64,000 nucleotides of DNA from Planctomycetota bacterium (lineage in GTDB: Bacteria > Planctomycetota > B15-G4 > SIAN01). Position 1 is the first letter of the stretch, and every line of letters starts with the position of its first letter. The notes beneath the pieces are model-generated. The model was given only the letters and a program-made list of their open reading frames with translations, was not told the origin of the DNA and did no database searches. Both the position numbers and the translations under genes were made by a program. The DNA lies in the NCBI GenBank assembly GCA_028289345.1, contig JANQQL010000020.1, positions 62,001 through 126,000 on the forward strand, in the 5' to 3' direction. Below, in pieces: positions 17,251 through 25,722 of the stretch.

Positions 17251-19039
17251 CGTCGTTCCTTCCCGAGAGCTTCTTCTTGGTGGGTTTCGTTGCCGGCTGG
17301 TTGTCATTCTGGCTGAGTTCGGGCGCCGACGTGCCGAGAACTCGCGCTCGAAACTCGCCCTGCGCCAACCGTCCGTGAACCAGGTCTCCTTCCCGCAGCC
17401 GGGAAGCATCTTTGATCCCGCGTCCTTGGTCGTCGCGAATCCAGGCGAACCCCCGTCGCAAGATCGACCGGGGGTGCAGGAGCTCGGCGCGTTTTTGCAG
17501 CTCGATGAGTCGCTGAGATCGTCGCTCCCAGCTGGAGCGAACCCGCGACACGTCAAGGCGCTTGCGGATCCGCGCGAATTCGAGAATTCGAAAGCGCAGA
17601 CGGGTCTTGCCGAGGGTTTCGAGCCGCTCTCCCTGACTTCGCAGTCCTTGCTGCTCCCGCGCCAGGCCCTGTCGCACGGTTTGCTGGGTCCGCATCCCGA
17701 TGCGGCGCAGCCACTGCCCTTGGGAGCGAACCATCTGGCGAGCTCCTCGAGACAGTGCCAAGCGCCGCTGCTTCCACTTTTCTTGCTCGATCCGGGTGGC
17801 ACCTCGTGCCAAGGCACCGAGTCGACTGCCGTGACCGCGCAGGTCCCGCTGACTTCGAGAGATTTCATTGCCCGCGAGACGTGCCAAGCGGCGCCCAGAG
17901 CTTCGCAAGCCGTTTTCGAACGCCCCCACGAGACGCACGATCTCACTCGCCGCCGCGGTGGGGGTCTTCTCGGAATGGGCAATGAGATCGAGCACCGACA
18001 CGTCTCGTTGGTGGCCAATCCCACTCAGCACTTTCAGGGGACACTCGGCAATTGCCACAGCAACAGCCAAGGAGTCGAACCACATCAGGTCGGCCCGGGC
18101 GCCACCGCCACGAACCACCGCCACGAGGTCAAAGTGATCCTTGCGTTCGGAGAACCATTCGATGGCCGCCAGGATCTGCGGTTCGAGGGATTTCCCCTGC
18201 ATTCGTGCATCGTAGGCCGTGATTTGGAATGCGTAGCCCGATCGCTGAAGCTCGTTGACGAAGTCGTTGTAGGCATCGGAGCCAAGGCTGGTGATCATGC
18301 CCACTCGCAACGGCACGGCCGGCCATGGCAAGTCTCGGTTCTTGTTGCGCAATCCCCGACGTTCCAACTCCTGGAGAACCTTGGCCCGATTCTGCGCGAG
18401 CTTTCCGAGAGTGTGGACCGGGTCGATGTCCTCCACCACGACTTGGTAGGAGCCTCGTGGCTCGTACAAGTCAACCCGGACCAGCAGTCGCACTTCGACG
18501 CCGTCTTGTAGTTCAAAGGGGTGATCCGCCGCTTCGAGTTTTTCTTCGATTCGAGCCCGAGAGCCTTCGAACAGCACCGCGGAGACCGTGGAGGCAATGG
18601 TCGCGTCATCTCCTTCGCCATCTTTCTCCGCCAATTCGAAGTGGACGTGTTTGCGATGCTGGTTGCGATCGAAGCCGGTGACCTCCCCCACCAACCAAAC
18701 CTCGTCGGGAAAGGCGTGAACCAGGACCTGTCGGACCCGCTGATTCAGCTCACCAACGGTCAGTGACTTGCTAGGACCGGCGGCCTTGGCGTCGACTTCC
18801 TCGAGCTTGGCTCCCCCCTCTTTGCGATATCGCTCACAGACCTTGTCGTCGAACTGGAATCGGTGCTCGAGGAGCGTCTCCACCACATCGACCACTTCCG
18901 AATCGGGGCACGACCAGGCCCGTTGATCCCGATGGAAGCGGCGGCCAGAGAAACCACGCACGACCGGAAGCAACGACTCGTCGTAGGGAAACCGGATCCA
19001 CAGGGTTTCGCCCTCGATCTCGACCTTGCGCCGCGCCAC
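17243..19039 (-). CDS. xseA: Exodeoxyribonuclease VII large subunit with extra N-terminal HARP-like domain
   Basis: Catalytic subunit of exonuclease VII. After an N-terminal addition come the OB-fold (about 93-200: SLTVGELNQRVRQVL, VWLVGEVTGF, HFELAEKD), the catalytic core (RVGMITSLGSDAYNDF, VVRGGGARADL, GIGHQRDVSVLD, TPTAAAS) and a long coiled coil. The final beta-rich segment ends with HPRSILRRGFAWIRD. Residues 5-70 are not part of normal XseA: WIRFPYDESLLPVVR followed by RRFHRDQRAWSCP resembles the HARP-like domain of SMARCAL1 and some phage-type integrases. The start is GTG at 19039, overlapping the TAG of the upstream selenoprotein gene by one base. The 598-residue length exceeds the usual 400-460. 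Confidence 0.92.
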   Translation of the reverse strand: MARRKVEIEGETLWIRFPYDESLLPVVRGFSGRRFHRDQRAWSCPDSEVVDVVETLLEHRFQFDDKVCERYRKEGGAKLEEVDAKAAGPSKSLTVGELNQRVRQVLVHAFPDEVWLVGEVTGFDRNQHRKHVHFELAEKDGEGDDATIASTVSAVLFEGSRARIEEKLEAADHPFELQDGVEVRLLVRVDLYEPRGSYQVVVEDIDPVHTLGKLAQNRAKVLQELERRGLRNKNRDLPWPAVPLRVGMITSLGSDAYNDFVNELQRSGYAFQITAYDARMQGKSLEPQILAAIEWFSERKDHFDLVAVVRGGGARADLMWFDSLAVAVAIAECPLKVLSGIGHQRDVSVLDLIAHSEKTPTAAASEIVRLVGAFENGLRSSGRRLARLAGNEISRSQRDLRGHGSRLGALARGATRIEQEKWKQRRLALSRGARQMVRSQGQWLRRIGMRTQQTVRQGLAREQQGLRSQGERLETLGKTRLRFRILEFARIRKRLDVSRVRSSWERRSQRLIELQKRAELLHPRSILRRGFAWIRDDQGRGIKDASRLREGDLVHGRLAQGEFRARVLGTSAPELSQNDNQPATKPTKKKLSGRNDDA

Positions 19040-19587
19040 TACGGTTCTCCGAATTCTGGCTCGGGGTCGGTGCCCAGGGCATCCGCGATGCGGTTGATGT
19101 AGTTGAAGTACGCGATCACCTGGGACAGATCATGGATGGCGCGGTCGGACCAGCCCTGACGACGCAGTCTCTCCACATCGTCGGCGCCGCAGTCGGCAGG
19201 AGTGCGAGTCAGCTTCCCGGTGAATTCCAGAAGTGCTCGATCCGCTGGCGGCATGGCCACGCTTCTCCAGTCCGCAACGAATTGGTCCACCCAGGCGTCG
19301 TCCTCGACCTCCGACCGGAGATCCGCCACGTGGGCCTGCACTCAGTAGAAGCAATCGTTGCTCTGGGACACGACCACCGCCACCATTTCGCGCTGGGCTC
19401 GGCTCAACGGGGATTCGCCTTTCATCACTTCCATGTAGAGCGCCATGGAAGCTTGCAGCACGCGCGGATTCGGACTCATCGTCTTCACGATGTTGAAGAC
19501 GCGCCCGGCCCGCTTGGTGGCCGCCTGGTAGTGACGGGCCAGCAAGCCTTCGGCGGCAGACTCGTCCACCAACTCGATGTGTGCCAT
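19039..19587 (-). CDS. AhpD-like (carboxymuconolactone decarboxylase fold) selenoprotein with in-frame UGA
   Basis: Predicted peroxidase-related enzyme of 182 residues, read through one UGA at 19342-19344 (codon 82). Upstream of the UGA the protein reads SQSNDCFY and downstream VQAHVADLR in the same frame. In the AhpD family this place is CxxC followed three residues later by His, so the product would be C79-F-Y-Sec82 with H86. The frame continues 100 codons beyond the UGA with clear family-like sequence (ALLEFTGKLTRTP, GWSDRAIHDLSQVIAYFNYI). A SECIS-like hairpin sits 18 nt after the UGA. The start ATG at 19587 has GGAGAGGA upstream. It is first in an operon with xseA and xseB. A degraded gene is the alternative, less likely given the exact motif fit. 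Confidence 0.88.
19306..19323 (-). promoter_or_regulatory. Bacterial SECIS-like hairpin downstream of the UGA codon
   Basis: In the mRNA, GAUCUCC pairs fully with GGAGGUC (7 bp, one G-U) around a GGUC tetraloop. The stem starts 18 nt after the UGA and the loop begins 25 nt after it, inside the 16-37 nt window reported for bacterial SECIS elements. The GGUC loop matches the SelB-binding GGUC within the apical loop of the E. coli fdhF SECIS. The codons it overlaps encode residues 89-94. Confidence 0.8.
19342..19344 (-). other. In-frame UGA, predicted selenocysteine codon
   Basis: TGA interrupts an otherwise open frame precisely at the second redox position of the CxxC motif (TGC TTC TAC TGA). 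The codons on both sides encode conserved family sequence. It is read as Sec rather than stop because of the hairpin downstream. Confidence 0.85.
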
Positions 19588-19668
19588 GATCCGCGGTCCT
19601 CTCCAGGATGTTCCCACTCGAGAGTCGGAAGAAACGCTGCGATGCTCGAACTCGAGTAGGATAAGAGA

Positions 19669-21045
19669 ATGAACCCTCGGAACTATTCCGTCGTGCGGGA
19701 TCCCGTCCACGGCGACATCTACCTCAGCCGCGACGAGATGCGGCTGCTGGATACCCCGGAAATGCAGCGGCTCCGCGGAGTGCGGCAGCTGGGAACCGCC
19801 TACCTGGTCTTTCCTGGGGCCCAGCACACGCGGTTCGAGCATTCCCTGGGGACTCTGCACCTCACGGCCCAGCTGATCGATGCGGTGAACCTGAACCACT
19901 CCCTGGCTCCGGGAGAGCTCGCCGCCATCGGGGAGGACGAAGCTCGCATCCTGCGCGCGGCGGCTCTGGTCCACGACATCCCGCACATCCCCTTCGGCCA
20001 CAACATCGAGGATCAGAGTGGCATCCTCGAGCGTCATGACACCCCGGCCCGCTACCGGCGACTGCTATCCACCGACACCGGGGTCGGACAGATCCTCGAA
20101 CAGTGGGGAATCTTGAACCAAGTCTTGGCCATCCTGCTTCCCGCCTCCGAGCCTGGGCTCCCCTCGGTCCCGGAATCCTGGCGCGAGCTGCTGTCAGACA
20201 CGATCTGCCCCGACATCCTGGATTACCTGAAACGAGACGCCTACTACACCGGTCTCAATCTCTTGTACGACGACCGGGTCGTCAACTATTTCAAGATCGA
20301 CGGCCCGTCCGGACACCTGTTCGTGGACGTGGCGAAACGAGGAGTGGTCCGCGAGGACATCCTCAGTGAAATGGTTCGCATCTTGGAGGCCCGCTACTTC
20401 TTCTCGGAACGGGTGTACTACCACCACGCCAAGATCGCGGCGGGAGCGATGATTGCCCAGGCGGTCGAAAACGCGCTACTGGGACGCAGTCTGGAACCGA
20501 CTCAGCTTCAGGATCAGACCGACGAGTCCCTGCTGCTGCTCCTCGAAAGCTCCTTACCCGAGGAACCACGTTTGCGGGAGCGTCAGCAGGAGTTGCTCTC
20601 CCGCTACCGTTCGCGTCGACTCTTGAAACGCGCGTGCGTGTTTCCGCGCTACGCCAACCGCGAGTCTCAGGACCCGTTGATCGCGCGGTTCTTCTCTCCC
20701 GGTGCTCATCAGGCGCGGGTCGAGTTCGAGCACCATGTGGAGGGGGAGGTGCAGCGCCGCCTCGGTCGCTCCCCCCTCGTCACCTTGTACTGTCCGGCTC
20801 GACGGATGCAGCTCAAGGAAGCCCAGACCCACGTTCGGTTTCCTCAGCAGGACCAGGTCCGGCCGCTCGCCGAGTTCCAAGAACACCTGCCACGACTCGC
20901 CGACTTGTCGGAGTCCTATCGCAATTTGTGGAAGCTGTATGTCCTGGCCGCCTCGGATGATCGCGAGGAGCTTTCCGCGGTGGCCGAGGTCGCCGAAGCC
21001 TCGCTGAGCGGTGCGGTGAACGTCTACCGACCCGACTCGCGCTGA
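19669..21045 (+). CDS. HD-domain phosphohydrolase (dGTPase/SAMHD1-like)
   Basis: 458-residue soluble protein of the dNTP triphosphohydrolase-like HD family. Metal ligands are visible as H58 (RFEHSLGT), H102-D103 (LVHDIPHIPFGH) and a later conserved aspartate in SDTICPDILDY. The N-terminal DPVHGDIYLS block is a hallmark of SAMHD1/YdhJ-type proteins. The C-terminal 150 residues carry no recognised domain. Activity may be dNTP hydrolysis or another phosphoester cleavage; substrate is not determinable. It is divergent from the selenoprotein-xseAB operon across about 80 bp, so both units are linked to DNA or nucleotide metabolism by position only. Confidence 0.9.
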   Translation: MNPRNYSVVRDPVHGDIYLSRDEMRLLDTPEMQRLRGVRQLGTAYLVFPGAQHTRFEHSLGTLHLTAQLIDAVNLNHSLAPGELAAIGEDEARILRAAALVHDIPHIPFGHNIEDQSGILERHDTPARYRRLLSTDTGVGQILEQWGILNQVLAILLPASEPGLPSVPESWRELLSDTICPDILDYLKRDAYYTGLNLLYDDRVVNYFKIDGPSGHLFVDVAKRGVVREDILSEMVRILEARYFFSERVYYHHAKIAAGAMIAQAVENALLGRSLEPTQLQDQTDESLLLLLESSLPEEPRLRERQQELLSRYRSRRLLKRACVFPRYANRESQDPLIARFFSPGAHQARVEFEHHVEGEVQRRLGRSPLVTLYCPARRMQLKEAQTHVRFPQQDQVRPLAEFQEHLPRLADLSESYRNLWKLYVLAASDDREELSAVAEVAEASLSGAVNVYRPDSR

Positions 21046-21135
21046 GCGCCGCCTCGCTTGTCGATGCCGCTCTCCCGCCGGGATCCAGAAGAGGATGGCA
21101 TTTCGGCCGGACACGGGAGACAATGCCAGCACCGC

Positions 21136-21211
21136 AGGGGTGTAGCTCAATTGGCAGAGCATCTGATTCCAAATCAGAGGGCTGAGGGTTCAAGTCCTTC
21201 CACCCCTGCCA
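21136..21211 (+). tRNA. tRNA-Trp (anticodon CCA)
   Basis: A complete 76-nt cloverleaf: acceptor stem AGGGGTG/CACCCCT, D arm GCTC..GAGC, anticodon stem TCTGA/TCAGA with loop TTCCAAA (anticodon CCA at 21169-21171), variable loop, and T arm with GGTTCAAGTCC. The 3' CCA is encoded. It stands alone between two protein genes; no other tRNA is adjacent. Confidence 0.97.
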
Positions 21212-21402
21212 CTCTTCCCCACCCGGCCCCGTCGACCGTGAGAGTGTCCGCCAACTGAACTCGGATCCATCCGCGGAATCGTGACCGAGGGTTCCCCCGT
21301 CTCGACCGAGGTCTCTTCCAAGCCCCCGCCCATGGCGGCAATTTCCGTTGCGCCCCGTGCCCCGCCTCAAGGCGCCGCGGGATCTCTCACGATAGGACGG
21401 GG

Positions 21403-22224
21403 GTGTTCGACTCCGTCCTCACTCCGTGTCGCCGACTGTGGCTCCTGGTTGCTCTCGCTCCGGGGGCCGGATGCTCGTCTCCCTGGGCCGCGCCGCAGAA
21501 TCCTGCGCAGTTTCTCCCGTTCCAGTCAACCTCCCTTGTGTCGTGGCCAGACTCCCTCGAGGAAGATCTCGAGTATCGAGTCCGGCTCGCCGGACTGCCG
21601 GTCGCGACCCTTCGCTGCTCAGCCCATCACCACGGGGGCCACGTCGTCGTCGACTGGGAAGGGTTCACTCACCCATGGGCGGCCGCCTTGGTCGATCTGC
21701 AGTTTCAGATGACCTCGAAAATCGGACCCCGCGGACCTCACGGATTCGAATGGAAATCTCGGGAGAACGGTCGTTGGCAACAACGCGCGTTGAGCTTCGG
21801 GGACACTCTTCGAGTGTCGCTCCAAACCGATGGCGAACTTTGCGGCGAAACCACGTTGGAAGTCGACCCCGAGGTGATCGACCCGCTGTCCTTGCTACTC
21901 GCGCTGCGGACGACGTTGCCGGATTCGGTGACGGATTTTCGGATCGCCTTGGGGCCGCAAATCCACGCCTGCCGTGTCATTCCCGAAGGAGTCGTCTCCT
22001 TGGACACTGCCCTTCGCGGACCGTGTCAAGCCCGGCACTATCGGATCGAACCTCGTCCCTTGTACGCCGGGGATCCTCCGGTCATCGGGCCACCGTTCGC
22101 TTGCTACGAAGTGTTCTTCGGCGAAGACGATCTTCGAACCCCGCTGCAGATTCGCCGATCCCTGCCACTTGGCATGCTGGTCGCGGAACTCACTTCAGAG
22201 ACCGGGACGCCGCCCACGCACTGA
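21403..22224 (+). CDS. DUF3108-like envelope protein, possible lipoprotein
   Basis: 273 residues starting at a GTG. The N-terminus (RRLWLLVALAPGAGCSS) is a basic-hydrophobic signal ending near a cysteine, so it may be a lipoprotein, though the lipobox is weak. The following beta-rich segment LEYRVRLAGLPVATL and WKSRENGRWQ resemble DUF3108 proteins, which are periplasmic and of unknown function. A GGACGGGG stretch directly before the GTG may be a poor ribosome site. It follows the tRNA gene by about 190 bp, a stretch in which I see nothing else. Confidence 0.6.
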   Translation: MFDSVLTPCRRLWLLVALAPGAGCSSPWAAPQNPAQFLPFQSTSLVSWPDSLEEDLEYRVRLAGLPVATLRCSAHHHGGHVVVDWEGFTHPWAAALVDLQFQMTSKIGPRGPHGFEWKSRENGRWQQRALSFGDTLRVSLQTDGELCGETTLEVDPEVIDPLSLLLALRTTLPDSVTDFRIALGPQIHACRVIPEGVVSLDTALRGPCQARHYRIEPRPLYAGDPPVIGPPFACYEVFFGEDDLRTPLQIRRSLPLGMLVAELTSETGTPPTH

Positions 22225-22348
22225 ACGCCTCTCCGGGCAAAGTCCTCGTCCCAAAACGTCTTCCGGACACAACACTCGGCGTGCAGGGAAGCAAGAGGCC
22301 TCGAGCTGGCCCACGCGTGAGCCGGTGCGGGAGTCACCTTGTGGCGCC

Positions 22349-24184
22349 TCAGAGATCGCCCGCCGCAAGGTCCAACAGGTCTTGCAGTCGATTGCGCTCG
22401 ATCACCACCAGAAGACCCGGGAACGTAGGCTCGACTCTGCAATAGAACCCGCGGGGTCCCTCGCCGCCGACCGTGATCACGACCTCCTGGTCGGGCTGAC
22501 TTTCTTTGGGGCGGCTCGCCAGCGTCAGCCGAAACCGCGAAGAGTCGAATCCAGAGTCCGACACCGATTCTTCGGGAAGCAACTCGACCGCCGGGTACCC
22601 GTAGAGATTGGACACCGCAGAGGTCAGCAACGCCCCTTCGTCGTGCGTGTCGAGAACGGCTTCCGGCGGGTTCGCCCCCGGCTTCTTCTTCAAGTGAATC
22701 GTGCGGCCGTCGGTCGGCTCGAACAGGAACTTGGTGGCCTTCGGCAAGTACTCATCGTGGGCCGGCAAAACCAGTCGGTCTTGGTGCAGCCGGGGATCCA
22801 GGAAGGCAATGTCCCGGAGCTTGTCTTGGGCCACTACCACTTCGCCCGCTTGATCGCTTGCTCGAGCGAGAACCCGGTCGCCTTCGCGCATGACTTCCAA
22901 AGACAGGTCGCGACGGATTTGGCCGGCCAACCACTGCACGGTCAGGACGATCTCCGGCTCGAACGGGTAGTCGGGTCCCAAGAACTCTTGGATCTCCAAA
23001 CGGTCGAACTCCGCGACCACTTGCGGCCAGGAGTGAGGTGCGACGCCCTCGTGCACGCTGCGTTCGAACGGCACCGTGAAGCTCCAGTCTCCGCGTGGGT
23101 GAAGACCGGTGCGCTCGGCATGCCACTGGGTGTCCCCCGAGGGACTCTTCGCCTCCAGCATGACCGTGGTCGATTCGATCGCGGGAGTGAACACCCGGGA
23201 TCGCAAGCTCTCGAAGTCCACCTCGAAGACTCGCTGCAAGGCTTCGGCGTCAAGAGCCAGGGTGAGATTCTCATCCCGGTCGAGAAGTCTGGCGGCGGTC
23301 TCTTCGTCGTCGTACTTGAAACCGACTTCCAGAGTCTGGGCGAAAGCGCCGGACTTCAGCAGAACGTATCCTCGAGGACTGTCCGGAATCCCGGTCATCT
23401 CGGACAGTTTCGGGTTCAACAGATCTTGGCCCAGGAAGCGGACGATCTGCAGGTTGCAGGCTTGGTGGACCAAGGACTGCAGGGTTCCCGAGTCCGCCTG
23501 AAGAATTCGCGGTTCGTGAATCCGCCAGTTGCGGGACCCTTCCCGGACCGCCACCAGCACCTCCGGTTCTTCGTCCCCTTGGTAGCGAACCACCTCGACC
23601 TCGTTGACCGTGAGCGGGTCGAAGTCGAATACCTGAGTCTCTCGCCAGTCCTGCACGTTGTATTCGAGGATGTTCGGCACCTGGCGACCAGTCTGAAACA
23701 GCGAGTTCTCTCCCTCGACCCGGGCGTAAATGTCGAAGGTCCCGGGCACGTCCGAGCCGAAGTGGATGCGGCATTCCGCCTGCTCCGAACGCACCGCAAT
23801 CCAGTACTTGGCCGGCTCGAGCTGCGTGCGCAGTAGGTCATCTTCCGTCGGCTCTCCCTCCAGGGTGAGCGTCCGAGTACTGTCTTCCAAAGCTCGCAGC
23901 AACTGCGCAACCAGCGCTTGGCGCACTTCGTCCTGGTAGAGCCACTGCTCTCCCCGCGAATTGCGACCGAAACGCATGATGAAGTGCCCACCGGGCTCGC
24001 GCTCCAGCTTGAGCACTTCCCGGCTGAACAACATGCACTCGATCTCCTGCACCCCTGCCAAGATCTCTTCGGGAATCAGCGGCTCCGCAACCGCGGTTTC
24101 GACCGGAGGATCTCCCAAAGTGCGAATGTAGAAAAACGCGCCGATGGCGAGGACGGCGAGGATCAATGTCGTCAAACGGTTCAT
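22349..24184 (-). CDS. DUF4340 domain-containing membrane-anchored protein
   Basis: 611 residues with a single N-terminal helix (LTTLILAVLAIGAFFYI) and a large beta-rich extracytoplasmic part typical of DUF4340 proteins, which occur next to GldG-type ABC components. It is the last of four minus-strand genes joined by ATGA overlaps (GldA-like, GldF-like, GldG-like, DUF4340). It probably acts with them as an auxiliary subunit at the cell surface; the precise function of the family is unknown. Confidence 0.85.
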   Translation of the reverse strand: MNRLTTLILAVLAIGAFFYIRTLGDPPVETAVAEPLIPEEILAGVQEIECMLFSREVLKLEREPGGHFIMRFGRNSRGEQWLYQDEVRQALVAQLLRALEDSTRTLTLEGEPTEDDLLRTQLEPAKYWIAVRSEQAECRIHFGSDVPGTFDIYARVEGENSLFQTGRQVPNILEYNVQDWRETQVFDFDPLTVNEVEVVRYQGDEEPEVLVAVREGSRNWRIHEPRILQADSGTLQSLVHQACNLQIVRFLGQDLLNPKLSEMTGIPDSPRGYVLLKSGAFAQTLEVGFKYDDEETAARLLDRDENLTLALDAEALQRVFEVDFESLRSRVFTPAIESTTVMLEAKSPSGDTQWHAERTGLHPRGDWSFTVPFERSVHEGVAPHSWPQVVAEFDRLEIQEFLGPDYPFEPEIVLTVQWLAGQIRRDLSLEVMREGDRVLARASDQAGEVVVAQDKLRDIAFLDPRLHQDRLVLPAHDEYLPKATKFLFEPTDGRTIHLKKKPGANPPEAVLDTHDEGALLTSAVSNLYGYPAVELLPEESVSDSGFDSSRFRLTLASRPKESQPDQEVVITVGGEGPRGFYCRVEPTFPGLLVVIERNRLQDLLDLAAGDL

Positions 24185-25722
24185 TGGCGACGGGTCCAGT
24201 AAACAGCGAATCCGGCGATCAACGCCAGGCCGGGAATCAGAATCACCACGTAGAGACGGACGGTGCCATATTCGTCCGCGGTGAGATCGACCCGCAATTC
24301 GTCGTAGGGTTGGGGGGCCACCGAAATGAGTTGTTCTCGCTCGGCGAGCCACTCCATGGCATTGAGCCCCAGGTCACGGTTGCCGGGGGCCTCCCCCATG
24401 CGCAAGTCATCGAGAAAGTCGGAGTCTCCAACCACCAAGACCCGCGCCCCTTCGGGACGCTCCACGGAAAATGCGATGCCCCGACGTCGTTTGACTTCCG
24501 AGGCCGGATCGAACTGACGATTGGCGGGTTGGGACGAGTTGCCGAGATCCAGCCAGCTTTCGGCGCTGGTCCACACCAGGGGAAGGATCTCGAAATTGCT
24601 TTCTGCGGAGCGACCAATCGGCTCGAACGCACAGGCTTCGATCCAGCGTGTCACGAACCCGCGGTCGCGGTGAAGACGCACGACTTCCGAATTGAAGCCG
24701 TAGTCCACTTCGTGGAAGTTCACCGGGTCCCGTTGCCAGCCGCCCGACTCCCGAGCAATGCACACCACCCCCGGCAAACGCTTCAGTCCCAGGAGTTGGT
24801 CCAGCAGAGAAAAGTCGAGAGCGATCGGTGTGGCCGGATCGAAAAGCAGCATCATGTTGCCGCCAGCTCGCACGAACTCTCCCAGCTGCTCCAGCTCGGC
24901 CTCGCTCAGCTCCAACGTGGGCGAAGCCAGAATGAGAATCTCCGCGTCGTCTGGAGTGAAGACCTGGTCCGCAAGGTTTACCGAACCGACGTCGAAGTTC
25001 TGGGCCTGGAGCGCCGCGGCAAAGCGCGAGAAACCGCCTCGACCACTGCCGTCCATGGAGCGAGCGGCCGGATCTCGTTCTCCATGCCCCTGGATGAATC
25101 GAATGCGGACCGGTTTCTCTTCGGTGACAGAGAGAAGGGCGCCGCTGATCGCTTCTTCGGCCTTGAAACCGTAGAGCCGCGGAGCCCGGTAGGTTTCGCG
25201 CCCCTTGGCTCCTTCGTCGTAGTCGGCGATGTCCGCCAATCGCAGCACCTTGCGCCGACTGCCTGACTCCACCACCACGATGTTGGAGGCCTGCTCACCG
25301 ATGCGGCTCGACAGTTCGGCGATGCGTCCCGTGTGGCGAGTGACCGAATAGTCGTAGACATGAGACTTCAGTTTGCCGTGGCTCTTGAGTTCGTATTCGC
25401 GAATCAGGTCGTTGGTGTGTTGGCCGACCGCGTAGATCACCCGATCGAGACCCAACACGGGCATCCCGGCGCTGTTCAGGTTGTGGGCATAGAAGCAGGT
25501 GGTGATGCTGACGTCGGTCCGCAGATTGTCCAGCACGCGCCGGGTGCGCTCGGAAAGGGTGTATGAGCTCGTCCCGGTCAGGTCGAAACGCGCCCGAAAT
25601 TCCGGTCGAAACGCCAGGTAGGAAAGGAACGCCCCGAGCGCCGGCGCCAGAATCGAGGCAAGGATCACGTTGAACGCGATGCCGATTTTGCGGCCGCGGG
25701 TGAAGGTGGCCGGGCCGCTCAT
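24181..25722 (-). CDS. GldG-like ABC-type auxiliary transport protein
   Basis: 513 residues with N- and C-terminal membrane helices (about 13-40 and 490-510) flanking an extracytoplasmic domain. Features typical of GldG/IFT52-like proteins are YTLSERTRRVLDNL, GHGERDP and ILILASPTLELSEAELEQL then GGNMMLLFDP. The start ATG at 25722 overlaps the GldF-like stop (ATGA); an in-frame GTG six bases upstream is possible. In Bacteroidetes GldG works with GldA/GldF in gliding, but the rest of that machinery is not seen here, so a different export role is likely. Confidence 0.87.
   Translation of the reverse strand: MSGPATFTRGRKIGIAFNVILASILAPALGAFLSYLAFRPEFRARFDLTGTSSYTLSERTRRVLDNLRTDVSITTCFYAHNLNSAGMPVLGLDRVIYAVGQHTNDLIREYELKSHGKLKSHVYDYSVTRHTGRIAELSSRIGEQASNIVVVESGSRRKVLRLADIADYDEGAKGRETYRAPRLYGFKAEEAISGALLSVTEEKPVRIRFIQGHGERDPAARSMDGSGRGGFSRFAAALQAQNFDVGSVNLADQVFTPDDAEILILASPTLELSEAELEQLGEFVRAGGNMMLLFDPATPIALDFSLLDQLLGLKRLPGVVCIARESGGWQRDPVNFHEVDYGFNSEVVRLHRDRGFVTRWIEACAFEPIGRSAESNFEILPLVWTSAESWLDLGNSSQPANRQFDPASEVKRRRGIAFSVERPEGARVLVVGDSDFLDDLRMGEAPGNRDLGLNAMEWLAEREQLISVAPQPYDELRVDLTADEYGTVRLYVVILIPGLALIAGFAVYWTRRQ

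Noticed and set aside
19039..19341. Separate 100-residue gene starting at the GTG after the TGA
   Set aside because: It is in the same frame as the upstream segment, has no ribosome site, and the pair together form one AhpD-like protein with the TGA at the Cys position.
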